DNA of 64,000 nt from Ignavibacteriales bacterium. GTDB lineage: Bacteria; Bacteroidota; Ignavibacteria; Ignavibacteriales; Melioribacteraceae. The stretch's first letter is position 1. Each line of letters opens with the position of its first letter. A model generated the notes under the pieces. The model was not told the DNA's origin. It worked only from the letters and a program-made list of their open reading frames with translations, and made no database searches. Location of the stretch: the NCBI GenBank assembly GCA_026390775.1, contig JAPLFF010000004.1:25584-89583 (forward strand), given 5' to 3'. Shown piece by piece: positions 1 to 8,246 of this stretch. Made by a program: the position numbers and the translations under genes.

Positions 1-174
1 TTCCGTATCATAAAATAATGGTTTGCTAGCATTTCACTCATAGTAATTGAATGACGCAATTTTTTTGCCAATTATTTCGTAAGAATTATAAATAGAAATG
101 AGCTTTTGAAGAATTATTAATACAACGAACTGTTGCAGTCTTTCGGTAAGTCTTTGTTATTATTAAATGTTGAG

Positions 175-203
175 AATGAATGCAACATGATGCTGCATTC
201 ATT
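175..203. terminator. Inverted repeat, possible terminator
   Basis: AATGAATGCA is followed after a nine-base loop by its exact complement TGCATTCATT. It lies just beyond the stop codon of the minus-strand sigma-54 regulator, where a terminator would be expected, but no clear T-run follows on that strand. The core (TGCAACATGATGCTGCA) is itself nearly palindromic, so it could instead be an operator for whatever lies before the window. Confidence 0.4.
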
Positions 204-211
204 TTGTTGCG

Positions 212-1537
212 TCAGTTAATCCCAATAGATTTGAGCTTGCGCCAAAGTGTGGTTCTGTCTATCCCAAGTATTTCAGCAACTTTAGATTTATTCCATTTTT
301 GCTGATTTAATAGTTCAATTAATTGAGCGTTGTTTGCATCTAAGATGTTTTTAACATCTCTGTTCTTCTTTTTGCACTTTATCGATCCACGAATCTTTGT
401 GGGCAAACAGCAAATACAAAGACTCCCGTCCCGTTTGGTTTTGATCAAAGCATATTCAATAATATTTTCCAATTCTCTAACATTTCCCGGCCAATTCCAA
501 TTGATAAGTAGGTCTAAAGCATCTTCATCAATTCCCTCTACCTTTTTCTGATATACAAGAGAATATTTTTTAATGAAGTGATTTGCCAGAAATGGAATAT
601 CTTCTTTCCGATTTCTTAAGGGTGGTATTTCAATTGGGACTACATTCAATCTGTAATATAAATCTTGTCGAAACTTACCATTCTTTATTGCTTCATCAAT
701 AATAATATTAGTTGCACTTATGATTCTTACATCAACATTTTTTGTTAGTGTTTCACCAACTCTTTCAAAAGAACCGCTCTCAATTACACGTAAAAGTTGC
801 GGCTGCATTTGCAACGGGAGTTCTCCAATTTCGTCCAGAAATATTGTGCCTTTATCCGCGTATTCAAATCTGCCAATTCTATCTTTATGTGCATCTGTAA
901 ATGCACCTTTTACATGCCCGAATAATTCACTTGCTAATAGGTTTTGTGGTATCACAGAACAATTTACTTTTACAAAATTCTTTGCTTTCCGTTTGCTAAG
1001 TGTTTGAATTGCATTAGCTATCAATTCTTTTCCGGTTCCGGTTTCTCCGTGAATAAATACTGGAGCATCAGAGGCAGATATTTCTTCTATTAAACGAAAT
1101 ATTTCTTGCAGCTCCTTCGTTGTTCCAATCATGCCCATAAATAAATTATCGCTACTTAAAATGCTTTCGATCTTTTTTAGAATTGTTACATCCCTAAAGG
1201 AGATTACACCGCCAATGGGATAATTATCTTCATCTTTTAGTATTGCCGCATTCAATCTAACCGAAACCGGCTCCGAATTATTACATTGAATAGAAGTGTC
1301 AACATCATACACGTTTTTCCCGTTTTGAAGAACATTCGCAATTGGACAATCAGTAAAACAAAAATCGGATTTGAATATATTCTTGCAATAATTGCCAATA
1401 ACTTTTCCTTTCTCAAAACCGGTTATTTTTTCTGCTGCTTCATTAAAGAAAGTAATCTTGAAATCTTTATCAACTGTGATAACACCTTCTGCGAGAGAAT
1501 TCAAAATCACATTATTTTTATTATTGTTTAAATCCAT
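212..1537 (-). CDS. PAS-domain sigma-54-dependent transcriptional activator
   Basis: NtrC-family enhancer-binding protein of 441 aa. Residues 8-120 form a PAS sensor domain, about 140-370 the AAA+ ATPase with Walker A GETGTGKE (164-171), the sigma-54 contact loop GAFTDA (211-216, in place of GAFTGA) and Walker B TIFLDE (231-236). A Fis-type helix-turn-helix closes the protein. There is no receiver domain, so the signal should be sensed directly. The PAS domain carries C51, C60, C64 and C85, a spacing seen in PAS domains of related activators, which could bind metal or sense redox state (inference). It is the last gene of the long arsenic/thiol run, four bases after the CcdA gene. Family call is firm; ligand and targets are unknown. 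Confidence 0.93.
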   Translation of the reverse strand: MDLNNNKNNVILNSLAEGVITVDKDFKITFFNEAAEKITGFEKGKVIGNYCKNIFKSDFCFTDCPIANVLQNGKNVYDVDTSIQCNNSEPVSVRLNAAILKDEDNYPIGGVISFRDVTILKKIESILSSDNLFMGMIGTTKELQEIFRLIEEISASDAPVFIHGETGTGKELIANAIQTLSKRKAKNFVKVNCSVIPQNLLASELFGHVKGAFTDAHKDRIGRFEYADKGTIFLDEIGELPLQMQPQLLRVIESGSFERVGETLTKNVDVRIISATNIIIDEAIKNGKFRQDLYYRLNVVPIEIPPLRNRKEDIPFLANHFIKKYSLVYQKKVEGIDEDALDLLINWNWPGNVRELENIIEYALIKTKRDGSLCICCLPTKIRGSIKCKKKNRDVKNILDANNAQLIELLNQQKWNKSKVAEILGIDRTTLWRKLKSIGIN

Positions 1538-1540
1538 AGC

Positions 1541-2239
1541 TTAATTCACGTTTATTATTAAATAAACTCCGCTGAGTATAACAAGAATTCCGCAAATTCT
1601 TTTTATCCATAAAATTGTTTTGGATCCTTCACTCCAATCTAGATATTTCTGGACCTTCCCGGTTAATGTTCCGGCACCAACTATTACTGAACAGTGCCCT
1701 ATTCCAAAAGCGAGTAAAAATATTATCGCAAGAAAATAATTTGTTTGAGCAGTCTGAAATACTATTCCAAGAACCGGAGCCATATAAGCAAATGTGCAAG
1801 GGCCTAATGCTAACCCAAAAAGTAATCCAAGAATCAGTGCGGCTAATAATCCTTTTGTCTTGGTTTGCTTTAATCCTCTATTCCAATTAAGCTTTATTAT
1901 ATCAAGAAGATAGAGTCCAACAAGAAAGAATATTCCGGCAACAAGATAATTGCCCACACTTCCAATATCTCCCATTAACCTTCCAAGCGAAGCAGTTATT
2001 ATACCAATCACCGCTATCGTTATTAAAATTCCAACTGCAAACACCAACGAAATATAGAAGGTTCTTCTTAAAGATATCTTCCCTTGTGAACTGATAAATC
2101 CAACTACAAGAGGAATGCTGGATAAATGACATGGCGATAAAAGTATTGATAAAACTCCCCAGCCGAAAGAAGCAAGAACGGCAATTAATACAGAACCGTT
2201 CATTGCTTCATATAATGAATTAAATATCCCGTCAATCAT
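1541..2239 (-). CDS. CcdA/DsbD-type transmembrane electron carrier
   Basis: Integral membrane protein of 232 aa with about six hydrophobic helices. It has the two half-repeats typical of CcdA/DsbD-beta, each with a conserved cysteine: SPCHLSSIP near the start and LGPCTFAYMAP in the fourth helix. These cysteines move reducing equivalents from cytoplasmic thioredoxin to the periplasm. The gene directly follows a secreted CxxC thioredoxin and a cytoplasmic mini-thioredoxin, so a complete electron path (cytoplasm, membrane, periplasm) is encoded together. Whether the final acceptor is a metal-binding protein of the same operon or a general thiol pool cannot be told from sequence. Confidence 0.88.
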   Translation of the reverse strand: MIDGIFNSLYEAMNGSVLIAVLASFGWGVLSILLSPCHLSSIPLVVGFISSQGKISLRRTFYISLVFAVGILITIAVIGIITASLGRLMGDIGSVGNYLVAGIFFLVGLYLLDIIKLNWNRGLKQTKTKGLLAALILGLLFGLALGPCTFAYMAPVLGIVFQTAQTNYFLAIIFLLAFGIGHCSVIVGAGTLTGKVQKYLDWSEGSKTILWIKRICGILVILSGVYLIINVN

Positions 2240-2240
2240 A

Positions 2241-2636
2241 TTATCCCTTTTTGTTAATCGGCTTTATCCCTTTTTCTTGCAGAAGTTTATCTATTTCCTT
2301 CTCCGGATAGAATCCTTCATGACGAAAAAACTCTTTCCCTTTTTCATCAAGAAATACTTGTGTAGGGATTAACTTGATACCATATTTTTCGGCATAAGGT
2401 CTTTGCTCTTGTGTCCAGACGTCATAAAAAATAACTTTTACCAGCTCACCATACTTTGATTCAATTGCTCTCATTACCGGCTGCATTTGTTTGCACGGAA
2501 TACAGTTCACTGAACCAAGTTCAATAAATGTTACTTTCGGGTTGGTAGTTTCTTTCTTTGTTACTTTTGAACCCTGAGCTGAAAGATTCGTAATGATAAA
2601 TGTTGTAAATAATAGAGCGACAATAATTTTTTTCAT
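2241..2636 (-). CDS. Secreted thioredoxin-like protein (CIPC)
   Basis: Thioredoxin-fold protein with a signal peptide (MKKIIVALLFTTFIITNLSAQ) and the active-site motif CIPC in the context GSVNCIPCKQMQPVM. The cis-proline region reads KLIPTQVF. I place the start at the ATG at 2636, just after the preceding stop; an upstream in-frame start would put eight extra residues before a good signal peptide. It is probably the periplasmic partner of the neighbouring CcdA-type carrier, which would keep it reduced. The substrate is unknown. Confidence 0.87.
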   Translation of the reverse strand: MKKIIVALLFTTFIITNLSAQGSKVTKKETTNPKVTFIELGSVNCIPCKQMQPVMRAIESKYGELVKVIFYDVWTQEQRPYAEKYGIKLIPTQVFLDEKGKEFFRHEGFYPEKEIDKLLQEKGIKPINKKG

Positions 2637-2638
2637 AA

Positions 2639-2881
2639 TTAGTTTCCTTGTCTTAACCATTCAAGTATTTTTTCTTTTGTTGGGACGATACCGGCGCTGA
2701 CAACTTTTTCGTTTATTACCAAACCCGGCGTTGCAAGAATTCCATATGTAATGAATTCTTGTATCTCTGTTACTTTTTCCACCGCAGCGTCAATCTGGTT
2801 TTCTTTAACAACAGTTCTTACTATTTCTTCCAAAGTTGTGCATCTTTTGCATCTTGTGCCTAGGACTTTTACTGAAACCAT
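2639..2881 (-). CDS. Redox-active mini-thioredoxin (CKRC)
   Basis: 80-aa thioredoxin-fold protein of the 'small redox-active disulfide protein 2' type, with active site C11-K-R-C14 and cis-proline segment ATPGLVIN. No signal peptide, so cytoplasmic. A paralogue with CANC lies between the arsC and ACR3 genes at 13180-13431. Members of this family regularly sit next to DUF318 permeases and arsenic genes, as here. It could donate electrons to CcdA or to arsenate reductase (inference). Confidence 0.85.
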   Translation of the reverse strand: MVSVKVLGTRCKRCTTLEEIVRTVVKENQIDAAVEKVTEIQEFITYGILATPGLVINEKVVSAGIVPTKEKILEWLRQGN

Positions 2882-2888
2882 TTCTACC

Positions 2889-3236
2889 TCAATTTAGATT
2901 TAATATGTAAGCAACTATTTCATTTATCTTTTCTTCCGTTACCGGAGTCTTACCTTTTACAATTTCAAAATCAGTCGTGTTGATATGTTTGTAATTAGCA
3001 ATGCCTCTTTGCTTCAAAGTCTCTTCCGCGCAGTTTATCGGGCAGCCATCCAGCACTATTATGTTTGAATATTCTTCTTTGGATTTTTCCGCGAACTTCT
3101 CATCAACAGAAAATCTTGCAAGGCACAACATTTTTACTTTTCCGCTTTGCATCAATTTACGCGCAACTAAATCCGAATACGATCCGGTGTTTGATGCGCC
3201 GGAACAAGCTACTATTCCAATTGGTTTTCCATACAT
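2889..3236 (-). CDS. DGC-domain putative zinc-binding protein
   Basis: 115-aa protein with the hallmark DGCPINCAEE of the DGC domain family (named for Asp-Gly-Cys), which holds four conserved cysteines; here C11 (VACSG), C38, C61 and C65 are visible. The family is described as putative zinc-binding and its role is not established. The start ATG follows a fair ribosome-binding site (AAGGAA). It sits between the CxxxC...MHRNNG protein and the mini-thioredoxin, consistent with a thiol or metal role. Confidence 0.82.
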   Translation of the reverse strand: MYGKPIGIVACSGASNTGSYSDLVARKLMQSGKVKMLCLARFSVDEKFAEKSKEEYSNIIVLDGCPINCAEETLKQRGIANYKHINTTDFEIVKGKTPVTEEKINEIVAYILNLN

Positions 3237-3284
3237 TTTGTAATATTCCTTACATTGATTGTTGATATTTTTGCTCGCAACAAA

Positions 3285-3995
3285 TTACAGAGTATACATA
3301 TAGGGTTTACCAAACTCATTCATAAATTTATCAAAATTTGTTTTCGCTTTTTCAGCATTATTGTTTGTAATTCCTTCTTTCCAAGCTTTTTCGCTTTCCC
3401 CCAACGGAATAAACAGTTCATTAAACTTCGCGTCATTCTTTTTTTGCTGGTACGATTTTACTTTACCGGTCATTCTATCAACCATTTCAAGATGATTTAT
3501 TGCACCAACAACATTACCCGCAACAAACATATCCATTGCATTTTTTATTTCGGCTCTCCACGAAAACATAACATCTGTCAAATCAGTTTTGCCGTTGTTT
3601 CTGTGCATCTTCCCGAATGTCATACAATAAAAGGGGCAGTATTTTTGAGCAAGCCGGTATTCTTTCTTTTCAATTCTTTCTCGAATTACATCCGTATTAT
3701 CCTTCAAATCTTCCAGATATGTTTTCCATTGTGGATCTTTTGCATACTCAGCCGGTGGATTGTTCAAATATTTTTCGGAAAGAACTTTCAATTCAGCTTC
3801 AAGTTCGTCAAGATTTTTGATGAATTTTTGCTGGTCGAACGAATCCATATTTTTCAGCATTCCGCAAGTCATAACAGCTTTTTTATGCCACGGCGCCATT
3901 TCTTCATCAAATCCGCCGTGGCGGATTGTTTGCGCAGAGACAAAGCTACTTATTGTTAATACGAACAAAACGAAAAAGAACTTTTTGTTGAACAT
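3285..3995 (-). CDS. Periplasmic helical protein with CxxxC...MHRNNG motif (copy 1)
   Basis: 236-aa secreted protein (signal peptide ending SSFVSAQ), almost entirely predicted helix. Conserved points shared with a second copy at 38715-39443 are KKAVMTCG, NNPPAEY..DP.W, the motif KYCPFYCMTFGKMHRNNG and a following TDLTD. C-x3-C with a histidine six residues later resembles a metal or haem site but is not the CxxCH of c-type cytochromes. I recognise no named family; a cytochrome-c'-like four-helix fold is a guess. Both copies sit beside a TolC/adaptor/RND efflux set, so a metal-binding periplasmic role is a reasonable inference. Confidence 0.75.
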   Translation of the reverse strand: MFNKKFFFVLFVLTISSFVSAQTIRHGGFDEEMAPWHKKAVMTCGMLKNMDSFDQQKFIKNLDELEAELKVLSEKYLNNPPAEYAKDPQWKTYLEDLKDNTDVIRERIEKKEYRLAQKYCPFYCMTFGKMHRNNGKTDLTDVMFSWRAEIKNAMDMFVAGNVVGAINHLEMVDRMTGKVKSYQQKKNDAKFNELFIPLGESEKAWKEGITNNNAEKAKTNFDKFMNEFGKPYMYTL

Positions 3996-4012
3996 TTTAT
4001 TTCTCCTATGAA

Positions 4013-4090
4013 TTTCTCAGTGAAACTCCGTGTTTTCTCAGTGGCTCTCTGTGTAACTTCCTTTTTACTACGCGGAGAAACATAGAGAGT
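4013..4090. repeat. REP-like dispersed repeat with inverted arms
   Basis: The gap between the RND pump gene and the helical-protein gene contains segments such as AACTCCGTGTTTTCTCAGTG and GGAGAAACATAGAGAG that are imperfect inverted copies of each other. This resembles the 'CACAGAG/CTCTGTG' type of short dispersed repeat seen in many environmental bacterial genomes. Only one copy is in this window, so the repeat status rests on recollection, not on a second copy seen here. Confidence 0.4.
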
Positions 4091-4092
4091 GA

Positions 4093-7000
4093 TTAATTTA
4101 TTTGAGCTTTTCCCTTTTCAAAAATGTAGTACAGTGCTGGCAAAAACAGAAATACCAGCAGTAAACCAAATATCAGTCCGCCTATTACTGCAATTGCCAT
4201 CGGCTTTAATAATTCCGTTCCTTCCCCAATACTTAATGCAAGCGGAAGCAAACCTACTATTCCGACAATATCCGTCATTAGAATAGGGCGGAGACGAACA
4301 ACCGCCGCTTTTTGAATTGCGTCTATCAAACTCATTCCTTCTTCACGAAGTTGATCAATAAATGTAATCAAAAGAACACCTTGATTAATTTCAATTCCCG
4401 CAAGAATTATGAATCCAATCATTACAGTAACGCCAATTGGTTGATTTGTTAGATAAAGAGCTAACGAAACTCCTATCAACGAAAGTGGAACACGAATAAG
4501 AATCATAATCGGTTTAATAAAACTCTCAAAGTTTACCACCAAAATCACATAAGCAAAAAACATCGCCATTATTAAAATCAAAATCATTGATTTGAAATTC
4601 TCTGCCAGCATTTGTGACTGCCCGCCAAAATTTATTTTATAACTAGCTGGAAGAGTAAATTTTGTTAACGCCTTTTCAATATCGGCGGTTGCTTCGCCTA
4701 CAGTTCTTCCTGTAACATTTGCAGTTGCTTTTATAACTCTGTTTTGGTCTTTCCTGTCAATTTCCAGAGGTCCCGATCTTTGCTCAACTTTAGCAATCGT
4801 ATTTAATCTAATCTTACTTCCATTGTTCGGGTAAATAGAAAGATTCTCAACATCGCTAATACTTTTAATATCTGATTCGTCAACAACAATGCGAATCGGA
4901 TAGTAATAACCCTTCTCCTTAAACTGTGTCGGGACATTGCCGTCAATACTCGATTTAATTGTGTTTGCCACTTGGTTTACACTTAATCCCTGATCAATTG
5001 CTTTTGTTCTATCAACAAATACTTGATACTCCGGTTTTGTAATATCAATCGAAACGTCAATGCCGGTAAGCCCGTCAACTTGCTTCAGCAAACCGGAAAC
5101 GCGAGTTGCATTCTCGTAGATATTTTCAATCGGTTCACTTCGCGGTGCAATTACCTCAACTTCAATATCAAACTCGCCTGTTTGTTTTATTCCCTTCAGC
5201 TTGGTGTGAAATACCTTCATCTTCACGCCTGGGAATTTTACATTTTGCTGAACTAACGGAGTAAGCCACTCTGTATATTCATCAGTTGTCATCGGTCTTT
5301 TTGAAGGAGATACTAGTTGAAGATTCACCTCACCTTCGTTTGCAATTTCGTAAGTAACCAAACCCCATATTTTTCCGCCGGAGAGCGATGAATATTTATC
5401 AATGTATGGCTGCTGTTTTACAAAATTATCAACTTGAGAAATAACTCTATGAGTTTCTTCCATAGAAGAACCGGTCGGCATTTTCAGTTTGATTGTAATT
5501 AATCCGTCGTCGGGTTTAGGAAGGAATTCAGTTCCGATCTGTTTCAAAAAGAAAAGACCAAGCACAAATAAACCTAAAACAACGAGCATTACAAACCATC
5601 TTAATTTTAATGAAATTCTAAGAAGAGGTTTATAAATAGAAATCAATTTGCCCAACATCTTGTCAATATTTTTAGAAATGAAACCTTTGGGGACAAATGC
5701 CGGTTTATCTTCCGGAAAAAGAAGTGCCGTTATGCTCGGTGTAACTGTCTGTGAAACGGTTCGTGATAAGGCAAGTGCAATTGCTATTATAATTATCAGC
5801 TCGCGGAAGAGAAGAGAAGTTAATCCCGGTATAAGTAAAAACGGTAGAAAGAGGGCAATAAATGTGAATGTGGCCATTGTTACTGCTTTTGCGACTTGAG
5901 CAGTTCCTTTTTGCACCGGATGCTTTTCGTTAAGTTCTTCCTCCTGAATGCGGGTAATGTTTTCCAGCACCACAACGGCATCATCAAGTAGAACGGTAAT
6001 TGCTAAAACCAATCCGCCTAAAGAGAATATATTTATCGAAAAGTTCAGAAGATTCATAAAGAACAATGTGCCTAATAACGTAACGGGCAAAGTTAGAACC
6101 ACTATAAAAACTCTTTTCCACCCGCTTAAAAATAATGATGTTACAATTATTACAAGAAACGCTGCTATTAATAAAGCGTCTTTTACTCCCGAAACAGCTG
6201 AACGAATATATTCCGCTTGATCGTAAATAATATCCAACTTTATTGAAGGCGGAATAATGCTTCTCAACTCGATTATTTTTTTTGTTACCAAGTCAGACAC
6301 TTCAATTGAATTTGCGCCGGTTTGTTTGAATACGGAGAGTTTTACTCCTTCATTGCCGTTTAATTTTGTTTTATTTCTTTGAACCGAATAAGCGTCCTTT
6401 ACTTCTGCAATGTCTTTTAAAAGAACTAAACCTTCGTTTTTACCTTTTACGATGATTAAATTTTCTAACTCGCTTACTTTAGCAAACTCTCCAACAGTTC
6501 TAACGATATAATCTCTCCGCGCCGAAGTTACTCTTCCCCCGAGCAGTTCAAGATTTTCATCTTTCAATCGTTGTGCTACTTTATCAACGGATAAACCATA
6601 ACCTTGTAATTTTACCGGATCAATATGAACTCGAATTTCTCTTTTTAATCCGCCGGTTATTTCTGTTCCAGCCGTTCCTTGAATAGATGTAAAATGATCC
6701 TGAAGTTCATTATCAACATAGGTTCGCAGTTTGGTTAAATCCATTTGATCGGAAGTTATGAGCAAATCCATTACCGGTAATTGCGAAGGATCGGCTTTGA
6801 ATACAAGCGGCTCTTCTACATCCTTCGGTAAATTTTTTCTTACTTGTCCTAGTTTTGAAAGAACATCCTGGTATGCAATATCGCGGTCGGCATTGTAAGT
6901 AAAGTTCACTTGAAGAGCATACAAACCTTCTGTGCACTGTGTCTCCATATAATCAAGATTATCAACTGTTGCAACTTTACGCTCGATTATTGTCGCTATA

Positions 7001-7185
7001 TTATCTTCAATTTCTTCGGGCGTCGCGCCGCGCCAGGTTACATAAACTTTTATCATCGGATAGGTAATGTCCGGCAGAAGATTTGTCGCAAGCTGTGTAT
7101 ATCCAAGAATACCAACCACAACAACGGCAACCATTAAAATAATTACTGCCGCCGGTTTTTTAATTGCTGTAATTGATATGTTCAC
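4093..7185 (-). CDS. RND-family efflux pump, inner-membrane subunit
   Basis: 1030-aa resistance-nodulation-division transporter: N-terminal helix, large periplasmic loop, helices 2-6, second periplasmic loop and helices 8-12. The proton-relay pair is present in the fourth helix (LLDDAVVVLENI near residue 402). It should form a trimer that passes substrate to the adaptor (7182) and the TolC channel (8247), whose genes overlap or abut it upstream. Substrate class is not decided by sequence; I see no clear methionine pairs of the Cu/Ag type. Being embedded in an arsenic/thiol operon suggests toxic metal, metalloid or organoarsenical export. Confidence 0.93.
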   Translation of the reverse strand: MNISITAIKKPAAVIILMVAVVVVGILGYTQLATNLLPDITYPMIKVYVTWRGATPEEIEDNIATIIERKVATVDNLDYMETQCTEGLYALQVNFTYNADRDIAYQDVLSKLGQVRKNLPKDVEEPLVFKADPSQLPVMDLLITSDQMDLTKLRTYVDNELQDHFTSIQGTAGTEITGGLKREIRVHIDPVKLQGYGLSVDKVAQRLKDENLELLGGRVTSARRDYIVRTVGEFAKVSELENLIIVKGKNEGLVLLKDIAEVKDAYSVQRNKTKLNGNEGVKLSVFKQTGANSIEVSDLVTKKIIELRSIIPPSIKLDIIYDQAEYIRSAVSGVKDALLIAAFLVIIVTSLFLSGWKRVFIVVLTLPVTLLGTLFFMNLLNFSINIFSLGGLVLAITVLLDDAVVVLENITRIQEEELNEKHPVQKGTAQVAKAVTMATFTFIALFLPFLLIPGLTSLLFRELIIIIAIALALSRTVSQTVTPSITALLFPEDKPAFVPKGFISKNIDKMLGKLISIYKPLLRISLKLRWFVMLVVLGLFVLGLFFLKQIGTEFLPKPDDGLITIKLKMPTGSSMEETHRVISQVDNFVKQQPYIDKYSSLSGGKIWGLVTYEIANEGEVNLQLVSPSKRPMTTDEYTEWLTPLVQQNVKFPGVKMKVFHTKLKGIKQTGEFDIEVEVIAPRSEPIENIYENATRVSGLLKQVDGLTGIDVSIDITKPEYQVFVDRTKAIDQGLSVNQVANTIKSSIDGNVPTQFKEKGYYYPIRIVVDESDIKSISDVENLSIYPNNGSKIRLNTIAKVEQRSGPLEIDRKDQNRVIKATANVTGRTVGEATADIEKALTKFTLPASYKINFGGQSQMLAENFKSMILILIMAMFFAYVILVVNFESFIKPIMILIRVPLSLIGVSLALYLTNQPIGVTVMIGFIILAGIEINQGVLLITFIDQLREEGMSLIDAIQKAAVVRLRPILMTDIVGIVGLLPLALSIGEGTELLKPMAIAVIGGLIFGLLLVFLFLPALYYIFEKGKAQIN

Positions 7186-8234
7186 TTTTTCTTACTCCCG
7201 CTTTCATTATTTCCTTTCGGTTTTTGAACCGTAACCTTGATTCCATCTTTCAAAAGCTCCTGTCCCATCACCACAATTTTTTCACCTTCATTCAAGCCGG
7301 AAACAACCTCTGTTACTTTTTCATTTGATATGCCGGAAGTAACTATTTTTTGATGAGCGACTGTATCTTTAACAACATAAACTAACTTTTCACCTTTTTG
7401 ATTAACAGTGAAAACATCGTTTGGAACAGCTAATGCTTTATCTTTTTTATCTGTTATTAATTCAAGTTCTGCCATCATTCCCGGTGTAATTTCTTTTGAG
7501 CCGTTAATCAGTTTCAGTTCAACCGGAAAATTTCTTGTCGCCGCATCTATCTGTTGATACTTCAGAGTTACCTTTGCTGTGAATTCTTTTTCCGGCATCG
7601 CATTGAATTTTACTTTCAGCTTATCGCCCATTTTTATTTTGGAGAATAAATCTTCCGATACTGATGTTTTAATAATAAGAGATCCAAAATCAATAATGGT
7701 AAATAGATTTTGCTTTGCAGAAACAACACTTCCGGCTTCAATAAACTTTTGTGTAATCGTTCCGCTTAAAGGAGATATAACCGGAATACCAAGGAATAAT
7801 TTATCGGCATATTCCAATTCCTTCTTCGCTTGTTCGAGTTGTGAATTTAGCTTTGAATAATCTATGCTGCTGGAAGATGTTTTCTCAAGCCGAGATTTTA
7901 ATTCTTCAACTTTATTCTTCGTTTGTGATACAAGTGAAGTGCGCTCTTGAGAAGCAATAACTGCCAGCACTTTTTCCTTTCTTACAAATTGATTTTCCTG
8001 GGTATTAAGTTGTTCAATATAGCCGTCCAAAGGCGCAACAACAGTCGTCATTATTTTTGCTTCAACTGTTCCGATTAGCTTAACTGATTTTGATATTGTA
8101 TTTCGTTTAAGTTCTTCAACTTTTACGAGTGGCGCTTTTGGTTTCGGTTTTGTTCCGGCATCATTAGCATCTTTGGAACAACCCGCGAAAATAACCGCAA
8201 CTAGCAATACTGATATAAATATTTTCTTTTTCAT
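7182..8234 (-). CDS. RND periplasmic adaptor (membrane fusion) lipoprotein
   Basis: 350-aa membrane-fusion protein. The lipobox VIFAGC puts the lipidated cysteine at C19. A biotinyl-lipoyl-like barrel half (APLDGYIEQL), a coiled-coil hairpin (about 95-150), the second lipoyl half (ISPLSGTITQKFIEAG) and a beta-barrel/MP domain follow in the usual order. Its stop overlaps the pump start by four bases, so the two are translationally coupled. It bridges pump and outer-membrane channel. Confidence 0.92.
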   Translation of the reverse strand: MKKKIFISVLLVAVIFAGCSKDANDAGTKPKPKAPLVKVEELKRNTISKSVKLIGTVEAKIMTTVVAPLDGYIEQLNTQENQFVRKEKVLAVIASQERTSLVSQTKNKVEELKSRLEKTSSSSIDYSKLNSQLEQAKKELEYADKLFLGIPVISPLSGTITQKFIEAGSVVSAKQNLFTIIDFGSLIIKTSVSEDLFSKIKMGDKLKVKFNAMPEKEFTAKVTLKYQQIDAATRNFPVELKLINGSKEITPGMMAELELITDKKDKALAVPNDVFTVNQKGEKLVYVVKDTVAHQKIVTSGISNEKVTEVVSGLNEGEKIVVMGQELLKDGIKVTVQKPKGNNESGSKKK

Positions 8235-8246
8235 AAAATTATTTAC

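Noticed and set aside
3255..3959. Long plus-strand open frame of 234 codons
   Set aside because: It is the complement of the 236-aa MHRNNG protein gene, has no ribosome-binding site and unnatural Phe/Cys-rich composition.
3285..3995. c-type cytochrome (cytochrome c')
   Set aside because: No CxxCH motif; the cysteines are spaced C-x3-C and the histidine is six residues further on.
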